Assembly: GCA_002383615.1 (NCBI GenBank)
Contig: DFYN01000046.1
Span: 37,978 to 43,168, forward strand
Source: Anaerolineaceae bacterium UBA4081
GTDB taxonomy: Bacteria; Chloroflexota; Anaerolineae; Anaerolineales; Anaerolineaceae
DNA length: 5,191 nucleotides
Reading direction: 5' to 3'
Shown here: piece by piece, positions 1-5,191 of the stretch
How the letters are laid out: each line of letters starts with the position of its first letter
Position numbering within the stretch: the stretch's first letter is position 1
Made by a program: the position numbers and the translations under genes
The notes under the pieces: model-generated
Database searches by the model: none
Seen by the model: only the letters and a program-made list of their open reading frames with translations
What the model was told of the DNA's origin: nothing

Positions 1-13
1 CTCCTGCGAAATT

Positions 14-47
14 ATCAACAATCCCCGCAATTGCGGGGATTGTTGAT
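14..47. terminator. Perfect 34-bp palindrome, probable terminator after greA
   Basis: Every base of 14-47 pairs with its mirror partner around the 30/31 centre. As RNA this gives a 15-bp stem (14-28 with 33-47) with a GC-rich upper part and an AATT loop. It starts 5 bases past the greA stop codon, where an operon terminator would be expected. The tract after the stem is only modestly T-rich on the greA strand (TAATTT), and somewhat richer on the plus strand (TTATTTATT). It may therefore act in both directions or end a convergent gene lying left of the window. A dimeric protein-binding site is a less likely alternative. Confidence 0.72.
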
Positions 48-51
48 TTAT

Positions 52-525
52 TTATTGGATTTTGATAATTTTTATTTTGGATTTCAGTCCATTGGGCAGT
101 TCGATTTCCACGTCATCACCAGAGTGATGATGCATCAATGCTTCACCGAGAGGACTCTCGAAAGAGATCAGCCCTTCATTTGGATTTGCCTCAGCGGGTC
201 CCACCAACCAGTAAGTCTCTTCGTCGTCTTCGCCATCAAACAAGACAGTAATGGTTGAACCAATGGATACGATGTCAGGTTTCCGTTTCAAATCCTCAAT
301 AATGACAACATCTTGGAGGATATGCTCCAATTCATTGATGCGTCCTTCAAGAAAGGATTGATCTTCCTTGGCTTTGTGATAATCTGCGTTCTCGGATAAG
401 TCGCCTTGCTGGATGGCAAACCTTAATCGCTCAGACAATTGTCTTCGGACAGTTGTTTTTAAATGTTCCAATTCTTCTCGAAATCGTTTTGCGCCGTCTC
501 GAGTTAAATATGATTCTTCAGGCAT
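52..525 (-). CDS. greA: Transcription elongation factor GreA
   Basis: GreA binds in the secondary channel of RNA polymerase and stimulates cleavage of the backtracked 3' end of the nascent RNA, rescuing arrested complexes in the cytoplasm. The protein is 157 residues, the normal length. Residues 1 to about 78 form the antiparallel coiled coil. Its tip carries the GDLSENADYH signature (41-50), where Asp42 and Glu45 match the catalytic acidic pair of E. coli GreA (Asp41, Glu44). Residues from about 83 to 157 are the FKBP-like C-terminal domain, with the typical SPLGEAL stretch at 124-130. The ATG start gives the usual family N-terminus (MPEESYLTRDG). The only Shine-Dalgarno-like sequence, GGAAAGGA at 541-548, sits 15 bases upstream, which is longer than ideal. 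It is the last gene of the minus-strand cluster, 29 bases after the dNTPase stop, and is followed by a strong hairpin. GreB is less likely because the sequence lacks GreB-like features and GreA is the near-universal form. Confidence 0.96.
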   Translation of the reverse strand: MPEESYLTRDGAKRFREELEHLKTTVRRQLSERLRFAIQQGDLSENADYHKAKEDQSFLEGRINELEHILQDVVIIEDLKRKPDIVSIGSTITVLFDGEDDEETYWLVGPAEANPNEGLISFESPLGEALMHHHSGDDVEIELPNGLKSKIKIIKIQ

Positions 526-540
526 GTTGATAAAAAATAT

Positions 541-548
541 TCCTTTCC
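541..548 (-). promoter_or_regulatory. Possible distant ribosome binding site of greA
   Basis: On the minus strand this reads GGAAAGGA, followed by a 15-base AT-rich spacer before the greA ATG. The match to the anti-Shine-Dalgarno sequence is fair but the spacing is long, so initiation may be moderate or depend on coupling to the upstream dNTPase, which ends at 555. Confidence 0.4.
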
Positions 549-554
549 GATTGA

Positions 555-1706
555 TTAAGGGAGAACAGAAGGATCAAACAGCTTCTGGTGCTCTTCTATC
601 GCAAAGCGGTCTGTCATTCCAGCGATATAATCGCAGACAGCTCGCTGCAAGGAGCGATCTTCAGTCCAGCCTTGGATATGCTTCGGCAAGATGGTGGGCT
701 CAGACGTGTAAGCATTAAAAAGGTTCTGGATAATTCGCGCCGCTTTCACTTGCATACGGACCACCCGATAACTATTATACATATTAGCGAACAAGAAATC
801 TTTAAGCTGTCGGTTCTGGCGCTGGACTTCGTCGCTGTGCCCGCCAACATCGTAAGGTAGCTTTTGAAGTTCTGCGACAGTTTTTACGCCGCTCGCTTTC
901 AATTTGGCATCTGTGGTTTTGACATAATCGGTCACTTCATAACCAATTAATCGGCGGATAATTCTATGGCGGTATAAATCGTCTAATACGCCCATTTGCC
1001 AGCCAACCGAAGCAATGATGGTTTGCCACAGGTCTAGCTCCGATAGCATTTCTGGTATCAGCAGACCAGACCGCAAACCGTCATCCAAATCGTGCGCAGT
1101 GTATGCCAGCTCGTCAGCAATGTTGGTAATTTGCGCTTCGAGGTGTCCCCGCAATGAGGGATCGTACGCGCTGGCATCAGACTCATCGTATTCTGTTTCA
1201 TGCTTCACTATACCTTCCAGAACCTCCCAGGTCAGGTTCAAGCCGGGAAATTCCGGGTAACGGCGCTCCAGTTTGGTCACAATGCGCAGGGATTGTTTAT
1301 TGTGGTCGAAACCACCATAATCCTGCATCAGGTCGCGCAAGGTCGTTTCGCCTGAATGACCAAAGGCGGGGTGACCGAGGTCGTGCGCCAGGCAAATGGC
1401 TTCTACCAAATCTTCATTGGCACCCAGGGCGCGGGCAATGCTCCGACCGATTTGGGCAACTTCCAAAGTATGGGTCAGGCGAGTCCGGTAATAATCCCCT
1501 TCGTAATTAATAAAAACCTGGGTTTTGTATTCCAGTCGGCGAAATGCGGTGGTGTGCAGAATCCGTTCTCTATCCCGCTGAAATGCAGTACGATACTCTG
1601 GTTCATCCTCAGGAATGGCGCGTCCTTTAGAATGGGCAGACCGGATACCATAAGGCGCTAAATAACGCTCTTCGTTATCTTCCAGAATATTCCGGGTAAA
1701 TATCAT
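555..1706 (-). CDS. HD-domain deoxynucleoside triphosphate triphosphohydrolase (dGTPase-like)
   Basis: Members of this family hydrolyse dNTPs to the deoxynucleoside and tripolyphosphate and help set dNTP pools. The 383-residue protein fits the shorter Dgt-like proteins typified by the Thermus dNTPase rather than the roughly 500-residue E. coli Dgt. The N-terminal half shows the family pattern RDRERILHTTAFRRLEYKTQVF (45-66). The HD metal site is clear: His79 in THTLEV, His108-Asp109 in LAHDLGHPAFGHSGE, and very probably Asp198 in IADELAY, followed by HDLDDG (205-210). The ATG start at 1706 has the best Shine-Dalgarno in the operon, AAGGAGAA, with AGGAG 7 bases upstream. The gene begins 12 bases after the isopentenyl phosphate kinase stop, so cotranscription is likely. 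Substrate preference (dGTP only, or several dNTPs with nucleotide activation) cannot be read from sequence, so I leave the symbol blank; dgt would be the usual label. Confidence 0.93.
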   Translation of the reverse strand: MIFTRNILEDNEERYLAPYGIRSAHSKGRAIPEDEPEYRTAFQRDRERILHTTAFRRLEYKTQVFINYEGDYYRTRLTHTLEVAQIGRSIARALGANEDLVEAICLAHDLGHPAFGHSGETTLRDLMQDYGGFDHNKQSLRIVTKLERRYPEFPGLNLTWEVLEGIVKHETEYDESDASAYDPSLRGHLEAQITNIADELAYTAHDLDDGLRSGLLIPEMLSELDLWQTIIASVGWQMGVLDDLYRHRIIRRLIGYEVTDYVKTTDAKLKASGVKTVAELQKLPYDVGGHSDEVQRQNRQLKDFLFANMYNSYRVVRMQVKAARIIQNLFNAYTSEPTILPKHIQGWTEDRSLQRAVCDYIAGMTDRFAIEEHQKLFDPSVLP

Positions 1707-1711
1707 GTTTA

Positions 1712-1719
1712 TTCTCCTT
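1712..1719 (-). promoter_or_regulatory. Strong ribosome binding site of the dNTPase gene
   Basis: The minus strand reads AAGGAGAA, with AGGAG 7 bases before the ATG at 1706. Its first base overlaps the TGA stop of the upstream kinase (1719-1721). A ribosome finishing that gene therefore stops on this site, which suits translational coupling. It also supports ATG 1706 as the true start. Confidence 0.8.
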
Positions 1720-2510
1720 CATCTGCACATCAGAGTGCCAGGGTAATTTCCAAGCAAAGCAGATTTGAGATTGCCAGGCTCTTCCCCAGAGAAGATACTA
1801 ATCTTTAGTTCTGAATCTTGACGGGTTAATCGTAACATGGATTGAACCTTTTCAAGCATGCCACCTGTGACATCTACGGACGCAGAGCCTGATACAAAGC
1901 TTGTAAGGTTTTCTGCATCTTTTGCGTGCAAAGTGCCGACCAGTGATAAGTTTTGCGGAAAATCTGAGAACACGCCTGGCAACAACCCGGCTAAGAGAAT
2001 GCGGTTAGGCTTCAGCTGCAAAGCCAAATATTCAAATACTGCTTCGGTAGACAGAATGCTTCCACCCAGACTGCGGTCAAAGACGACATCCCCTTGAACA
2101 ACGGGTATAAGACCTGAGGCTAACGTTTGCAAAATGAGGGCAGGATCCCAAACCTCCACCTGACTCTGGTTGGCAATCACCGTGGCGGAAGGCGGAAAGG
2201 CGATGACTGGCAATCCAACCTGTGCGAGGTTTTCAATGATGAGTTGGTTTAAGCGCCTTGCCTGCAACCAGACATCCGCAAATCCAAGCCAATCCCGGTG
2301 GGTAGATACGCCTTGCGCGGTGGCATACTTTATGGCTGCGGCATGTCCAAATGAACCTGAGCCGTGTCCAATCAGAAGCTGGAGTTCCGGTTGCTCTGAT
2401 TTTGCGGATGCAATTTCCGCAGCCAGTCGTTGGATAACCTCCAGACGGGGTGTACCGGGCTTGTCCTTCTCGGTAATTAAGGAGCCACCTAATTTTAAGA
2501 AAATCAGCAT
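1719..2510 (-). CDS. Isopentenyl phosphate kinase (amino acid kinase family)
   Basis: The enzyme phosphorylates isopentenyl phosphate with ATP to give isopentenyl diphosphate, the last step of the alternative mevalonate pathway. The 263-residue length is typical. The fold is the amino acid kinase fold: FLKLGGSLIT at the N-terminus supplies Lys6 and the glycine loop, GHGSGSFGH (48-56) ends in His56, which matches the catalytic histidine that sets isopentenyl phosphate kinases apart from related kinases, and VVQGDVVFD (137-145) and VDVTGGMLEKV (212-222) are nucleotide-side motifs of the family. The HGSGSFGH and DVTGGM motifs argue against glutamate 5-kinase, uridylate kinase or fosfomycin kinase. 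The ATG start lies 2 bases after the mevalonate kinase stop. A modest GGAAA (2520-2524) sits 9 bases upstream, inside the end of mevalonate kinase, which suggests translational coupling. The function is secure at family level. Alternative natural substrates (dimethylallyl or longer isoprenoid monophosphates) are possible. Confidence 0.92.
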   Translation of the reverse strand: MLIFLKLGGSLITEKDKPGTPRLEVIQRLAAEIASAKSEQPELQLLIGHGSGSFGHAAAIKYATAQGVSTHRDWLGFADVWLQARRLNQLIIENLAQVGLPVIAFPPSATVIANQSQVEVWDPALILQTLASGLIPVVQGDVVFDRSLGGSILSTEAVFEYLALQLKPNRILLAGLLPGVFSDFPQNLSLVGTLHAKDAENLTSFVSGSASVDVTGGMLEKVQSMLRLTRQDSELKISIFSGEEPGNLKSALLGNYPGTLMCR

Positions 2511-2512
2511 GG

Positions 2513-3460
2513 TTATTGATTTCCAATCGTGGTGACGAAAGCGCTGGATGCCCCAGCTGTCAATAAGGCAGAAATGACTTCTTCAACCTGCTGGGGCTGG
2601 ACAAGCGCCAGGATATGTCCGCCACCACCACCGCCGGTTAACTTGGCGCCTAACGCGCCATGATTGAGCGACACCTCCACCAATCTGTCCAACTCCGGGC
2701 ACGATACGCCTAATTGCTGCAGGAGCACATGGTTTTGAGTCAAGTGTGAACCTGTTGAGATTACATCTCCCGTCTCAATATCTGTTCGGACGTGGTTCAC
2801 AATATCACCGATGCGATCCATCAACTCATTGACTGCTGCAGGGTCTTTCTCCCAGCGTTCCCGCACCGCTGCCACTGTGGTTTGGGTCGCGGATGAGATA
2901 CCCGTATCGGCAATGACGAGAGTAAACAGGGCTGCGAGTTTGATTGGAACGATCGGTTGTCCTTTAATGTAATAAATCGGCTGCGCATAGGCAATAGTAG
3001 TATTGTCAATGCCGGAAGGTGTGCCGTGTTGTTGTTTCTCAACTTCAAATGCGAGTAAGGAAATGCGTTCTATTGGTAAAGGATGACCTATGAACTCCGC
3101 CACTGCTTTTATCAGCGCTACTGCAACAGCTGCGCTTGAACCCATCCCGGCAGCGACTGGAATGGTTGAGGTGATTCGGATTGCCATGGCTGGCAGGGAT
3201 TTCAGATTGAATTCTTGTTGCACCAATTGCACGGCAATAACTAGGGGGTGTTGGGTTGGCAAGTCTGAAAGCGAAGAGTGTAATTGGATTTCCGGCGCAT
3301 CGATCGTAATAGTGCCAGATTGGGCTCGTAAGTCTGGGAGAATGACGACCTTTACCTGTAATTGGTGAATGGGTATAGCGATGGCGGGACGCCCGTAAAC
3401 CACGGCATGTTCACCGCACAGAATACACTTGCCAGGCGCGATTGCTTTGGTAGCGGGCAT
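2513..3460 (-). CDS. mvk: Mevalonate kinase (GHMP kinase family)
   Basis: It converts mevalonate and ATP to mevalonate 5-phosphate in the cytoplasm. With the ATG at 3460 the protein has 315 residues, close to archaeal-type mevalonate kinases. All three GHMP motifs are visible: motif 1, APGKCILCGEHAVVYG (8-23) with Lys11; motif 2, the ATP loop PVAAGMGSSAAVAVA (101-115); and motif 3, KLTGGGGGGHILAL (273-286). The HGTPSGIDN stretch (145-153) is characteristic of mevalonate kinase, with Asp152 as the probable catalytic base. This separates it from galactokinase, homoserine kinase and phosphomevalonate kinase. Motif 3 has an unbroken run of six glycines where GAGGGG is more common. A longer reading from a GTG at 3511 would add 17 residues with no family resemblance and overlap the prenyltransferase gene by 43 bases. 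I prefer ATG 3460, 8 bases after that gene's stop, because it puts APGK at the usual distance from the N-terminus. No strong Shine-Dalgarno is seen, so coupling to the upstream gene is likely. Confidence 0.94.
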   Translation of the reverse strand: MPATKAIAPGKCILCGEHAVVYGRPAIAIPIHQLQVKVVILPDLRAQSGTITIDAPEIQLHSSLSDLPTQHPLVIAVQLVQQEFNLKSLPAMAIRITSTIPVAAGMGSSAAVAVALIKAVAEFIGHPLPIERISLLAFEVEKQQHGTPSGIDNTTIAYAQPIYYIKGQPIVPIKLAALFTLVIADTGISSATQTTVAAVRERWEKDPAAVNELMDRIGDIVNHVRTDIETGDVISTGSHLTQNHVLLQQLGVSCPELDRLVEVSLNHGALGAKLTGGGGGGHILALVQPQQVEEVISALLTAGASSAFVTTIGNQ

Positions 3461-3468
3461 ACTCGCAC

Positions 3469-4344
3469 TTAGCCTGTCAGGTAAAAAATGACCAGGACGG
3501 AAATTCCCCACAGGGCAATACTAATTTGCAACGGGCGGTCAACCAACAATAGTTCTTCGGGTTCGCCACCTGCCTGGCGTACCTGAACGAGGTACAGATA
3601 TCTGAAGATAGCGTACAGGACGAAGGGGATGGTAATCATCATAGCGTGGTTTGCAGGCACGTTAGGGGCAGAAAAGGTGTAGAGGGAGTACGCCATGATG
3701 GTCGAACTGGACACAATGGTAATGAGCTGATCCAGTAAAGGTATCGTATAGCCATTCAAGGCTTTGCGTGTATCGAGCCCATTTTCAGGCGCCAGAGCCA
3801 GTTCAGCCCGCCGTTTACCAAACCCCAAGTAAAGGGCAAGTAATGTCGTGCAAACATATAACCAAGGCGAAAAGGGTTGCTGAACAGTGAGAACCGAGAC
3901 GCCACCACCTACCCTTAGAACAAAACCAAAGGCAATGATTAACACGTCCAATAATGGCACGTGTTTAAGCCAGCGAGAGTATGTGAGGTTGATAACAAAA
4001 TATGTGAATGTAATAAAGAAGAACCAATGCGACAGGAAGAATGCAGCGCTCAAACTGATCACAGCAAGAACAATGGCGACGGATAACGCAACCGGGATGG
4101 GCAATTTTCCAGAAGCAATTGGACGCAGTTTTTTTGTAGGATGTTTTCTATCTGCTTCCACATCCTGGACATCGTTAATTAAGTAGACACTGCTGCTGAG
4201 AAGGCAAAAAGTAAAAAACGCGCCTAAGGAGGTCAATAAGGCTGGCAAGTGTAACAATTGCCGGTCAAATACTAAGGCAGCCAGGACAAAGGCATTTTTT
4301 GTCCATTGGCGAAGGCGCATGGATTTTATTAATGCTCGGATCAT
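3469..4344 (-). CDS. UbiA-family prenyltransferase, decaprenyl-phosphate phosphoribosyltransferase-like
   Basis: This integral membrane protein of 291 residues most resembles decaprenyl-phosphate 5-phosphoribosyltransferase (Rv3806c type). That enzyme moves phosphoribose from PRPP to polyprenyl phosphate on the way to arabinofuranosyl donors. The N-terminus has the family RLRQWTKN stretch (10-17). NDVQDVEADRKHPTKKLRPI (57-76) carries the ND-x2-D-x3-D metal motif (Asn57, Asp58, Asp61, Asp65) and the PTK-x-RPI continuation typical of the phosphoribosyl subgroup. GFGKRRAEL (174-182) and EPEELLLVDRPLQ (261-273) also fit that subgroup. Several hydrophobic spans are evident, roughly 17-55, 84-124, 131-175, 205-255 and 273-290, consistent with the multi-helix UbiA fold. 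The start is ATG 4344, since an in-frame TAA lies just upstream; Met9 is an alternative. No usable Shine-Dalgarno precedes it. It heads the operon that makes isoprenoid precursors. The true acceptor and donor outside Actinobacteria are unproven, and an aromatic prenyltransferase is less likely. Confidence 0.87.
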   Translation of the reverse strand: MIRALIKSMRLRQWTKNAFVLAALVFDRQLLHLPALLTSLGAFFTFCLLSSSVYLINDVQDVEADRKHPTKKLRPIASGKLPIPVALSVAIVLAVISLSAAFFLSHWFFFITFTYFVINLTYSRWLKHVPLLDVLIIAFGFVLRVGGGVSVLTVQQPFSPWLYVCTTLLALYLGFGKRRAELALAPENGLDTRKALNGYTIPLLDQLITIVSSSTIMAYSLYTFSAPNVPANHAMMITIPFVLYAIFRYLYLVQVRQAGGEPEELLLVDRPLQISIALWGISVLVIFYLTG

Positions 4345-4375
4345 GCCTTAATCTTATCATATCTCGATTAAGGCA
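4344..4375. repeat. 10-bp perfect inverted repeat in the divergent promoter region
   Basis: TGCCTTAATC at 4344-4353 is mirrored exactly by GATTAAGGCA at 4366-4375, with a 12-base spacer. The repeat takes up most of the 45-base gap between the divergent genes, touches the prenyltransferase start codon, and overlaps the putative promoter elements on both strands. The layout suits a dimeric regulator able to block both genes, but no regulator gene is present here, and an AT-rich 10-bp repeat can arise by chance. Confidence 0.45.
4351..4361 (-). promoter_or_regulatory. Candidate -10 elements of the isoprenoid operon
   Basis: On the minus strand two overlapping -10-like hexamers occur: TATGAT (4356-4361, five of six matches to TATAAT) and TAAGAT (4351-4356, four of six). 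TAAGAT ends 6 bases before the ATG at 4344, so its transcript would begin at or next to the start codon. TATGAT would leave a leader of only a few bases. No good -35 hexamer is placed for either. The absence of a Shine-Dalgarno agrees with a leaderless or nearly leaderless message. Confidence 0.4.
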
Positions 4376-4383
4376 AGTAAAAT
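4354..4383 (+). promoter_or_regulatory. Candidate promoter of tlyA giving a leaderless mRNA
   Basis: TTATCA (4354-4359, four of six to TTGACA) and TAAAAT (4378-4383, five of six to TATAAT) are separated by 18 bases. A start about 7 bases past the -10 would fall on the A of the tlyA ATG at 4390. The only purine-rich Shine-Dalgarno-like tetramer, AAGG at 4370-4373, is 16 bases from the ATG and too far to be effective. Both points favour a leaderless transcript. This is inferred from consensus matching alone. Confidence 0.45.
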
Positions 4384-4389
4384 AAAAGC

Positions 4390-5190
4390 ATGCGAACTGA
4401 GCGACTGGATATCATTTTGGTTGAGCGAGGATTGGCGCAAAGCCGTACATTGGCACAGCGTCTGGTTATGGCTGGACAGGTCAGAGTCAATGGGCAAATG
4501 ATCATTAAACCTTCTGCCAGGATGAGCGAGGCTGCTATCGTGGAAGTAATCCAGGGTCCGAAGTATGTTTCGCGCGGTGGTGAAAAACTGGAAGCGGCAC
4601 TCATTGCCTTTGGGAAGGAAAACCTGAAGGGTTACACCTGCGCAGATGTAGGTTCCTCGACGGGTGGTTTCACAGATTGCATGCTGCAGGCAGGTGCAGC
4701 AAGGGTATATGCCATTGATGTGGGGCATGGCATCCTGGATTGGCGGCTGCGCCAAGATGCGCGCGTAGTCGTCATGGAAGAGACCAATGCCCGCAACGTA
4801 GCATCTTTGCCTGAAGAGATGGATTTGGTAACAATTGATGCCTCTTTTATTTCCTTGGGGGTGTTGCTGCCTGTTGTCAGAGGTTGGCTAAAAGAGACCC
4901 AGGGCGAGGTAATTGCCCTCATCAAGCCACAATTTGAGGCAGGTCGCAAAGTGGTGGCGAAAGGTGCCGGGGTGGTTCGCAATCACGAGGTCCATCGGCA
5001 AGTCCTGATGGATGTGCTGCAATATTGCAAGGCAGCAGGTTGGGGCGTGGCTGGTTTAATCCGCTCACCACTCACCGGACCGAAGGGGAACATTGAATTT
5101 CTGGTATCCTTGAAAATCGTATCAGTTGAAAACCACTTACCTTCACTCATTGAGGCAGCCATGGATGGACTGCAGTCGGCGGCGGACTGA
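4390..5190 (+). CDS. tlyA: TlyA family rRNA (cytidine-2'-O)-methyltransferase
   Basis: TlyA proteins transfer a methyl group from S-adenosylmethionine to the 2'-OH of a cytidine in 23S rRNA (C1920), and the longer form also to C1409 of 16S rRNA. At 266 residues it is complete and close to the 268-residue M. tuberculosis protein. An S4 RNA-binding domain spans about 4-57 (RLDIILVERGLAQSR, then AGQVRVNG). A linker, KYVSRGGEKLEAAL (58-71), leads to a Rossmann FtsJ/RrmJ-type domain. Its SAM loop is DVGSSTGGFTD (86-96). The catalytic tetrad is visible as Lys66, Asp150 (in TIDASFISL), Lys179 (in LIKPQFEAG) and Glu236 (in GNIEFLV), matching Lys69, Asp154, Lys182 and Glu238 of the tuberculosis enzyme. 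The full S4 domain and length favour the dual-specificity TlyA-II type. The family is often misnamed haemolysin A; nothing here suggests a toxin. It is transcribed away from the isoprenoid operon and seems to lack a Shine-Dalgarno. Confidence 0.95.
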   Translation: MRTERLDIILVERGLAQSRTLAQRLVMAGQVRVNGQMIIKPSARMSEAAIVEVIQGPKYVSRGGEKLEAALIAFGKENLKGYTCADVGSSTGGFTDCMLQAGAARVYAIDVGHGILDWRLRQDARVVVMEETNARNVASLPEEMDLVTIDASFISLGVLLPVVRGWLKETQGEVIALIKPQFEAGRKVVAKGAGVVRNHEVHRQVLMDVLQYCKAAGWGVAGLIRSPLTGPKGNIEFLVSLKIVSVENHLPSLIEAAMDGLQSAAD

Positions 5191-5191
5191 G

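Noticed and set aside
413..718. Plus-strand open frame of about 100 codons crossing the greA/dNTPase junction
   Set aside because: It lies opposite two clearly conserved genes, has no recognisable motif and no ribosome binding site, and runs across the junction without respecting it. It is a shadow.
1154..1661. Two overlapping plus-strand open frames of about 100-120 codons inside the dNTPase gene
   Set aside because: The opposite strand encodes the conserved HD-domain protein throughout. The antisense translations show no family motif and have skewed, low-complexity composition.
2550..2597. Inverted repeat GCCCCAGC / GCTGGGGC with a 32-base loop
   Set aside because: It is inside the mevalonate kinase coding region, only 8 bp long with a long loop, and is explained by codons for the C-terminal residues. 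It is not placed to terminate or regulate any gene.
2621..2640. Short GGT/GGC-like triplet repeat (CCACCACCACCGCCGG on the plus strand)
   Set aside because: It encodes the glycine run of GHMP motif 3 in mevalonate kinase and is functional coding sequence, not a microsatellite of interest.
4357..4982. Minus-strand open frames antisense to tlyA
   Set aside because: tlyA on the plus strand has all its domain motifs across this region; the antisense products are Cys/Ser/Thr-rich with no recognisable domain.
1..5191. Search for tRNA, rRNA, CRISPR arrays, insertion sequences, attachment sites and toxin or defence genes
   Set aside because: The window is almost fully filled by six housekeeping-type genes with short gaps. 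I saw no repeat arrays, transposase motifs, cloverleaf candidates or defence-system domains.

Overview
The window holds six complete protein genes and nothing that looks mobile or foreign. Five lie head to tail on the minus strand with gaps of 2 to 29 bases. In transcription order they are a UbiA-type prenyltransferase, mevalonate kinase, isopentenyl phosphate kinase, an HD-domain dNTP triphosphohydrolase and GreA. The sixth, a TlyA-type rRNA 2'-O-methyltransferase, is on the plus strand, diverges from the prenyltransferase across only 45 bases, and ends one base before the window does.

The likely source is a bacterium of the Chloroflexota, perhaps Anaerolineae. This is inference. Mevalonate kinase next to isopentenyl phosphate kinase is mainly archaeal, but it is known in Chloroflexota such as Roseiflexus. 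GreA, TlyA and the dNTPase are bacterial. GC content looks to be around 50 percent and fairly even, with no obvious composition break. No 16S rRNA or other decisive marker is present.

Layout: bases 1-51 carry a perfect 34-base palindrome that can serve as the terminator after greA. Bases 52-525 are greA, 555-1706 the dNTPase, 1719-2510 the isopentenyl phosphate kinase, 2513-3460 mevalonate kinase and 3469-4344 the prenyltransferase. Bases 4345-4389 are a compact divergent control region with a 10-bp inverted repeat and -10-like hexamers placed for leaderless or nearly leaderless transcripts. Bases 4390-5190 are tlyA. No intergenic stretch exceeds 300 bases.

How the genes fit together: the two kinases suggest the alternative mevalonate route (mevalonate to mevalonate 5-phosphate, decarboxylation to isopentenyl phosphate by an enzyme not in this window, then phosphorylation to IPP). 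The membrane prenyltransferase at the head of the operon would use the polyprenyl phosphate that this pathway feeds. It most resembles decaprenyl-phosphate 5-phosphoribosyltransferase. The dNTPase and GreA are housekeeping functions that probably share the transcript without sharing the pathway. I found no convincing undescribed system. The most useful leads are the alternative mevalonate pathway, the phosphoribosyltransferase-like UbiA protein coupled to it, and the divergent leaderless promoter region.
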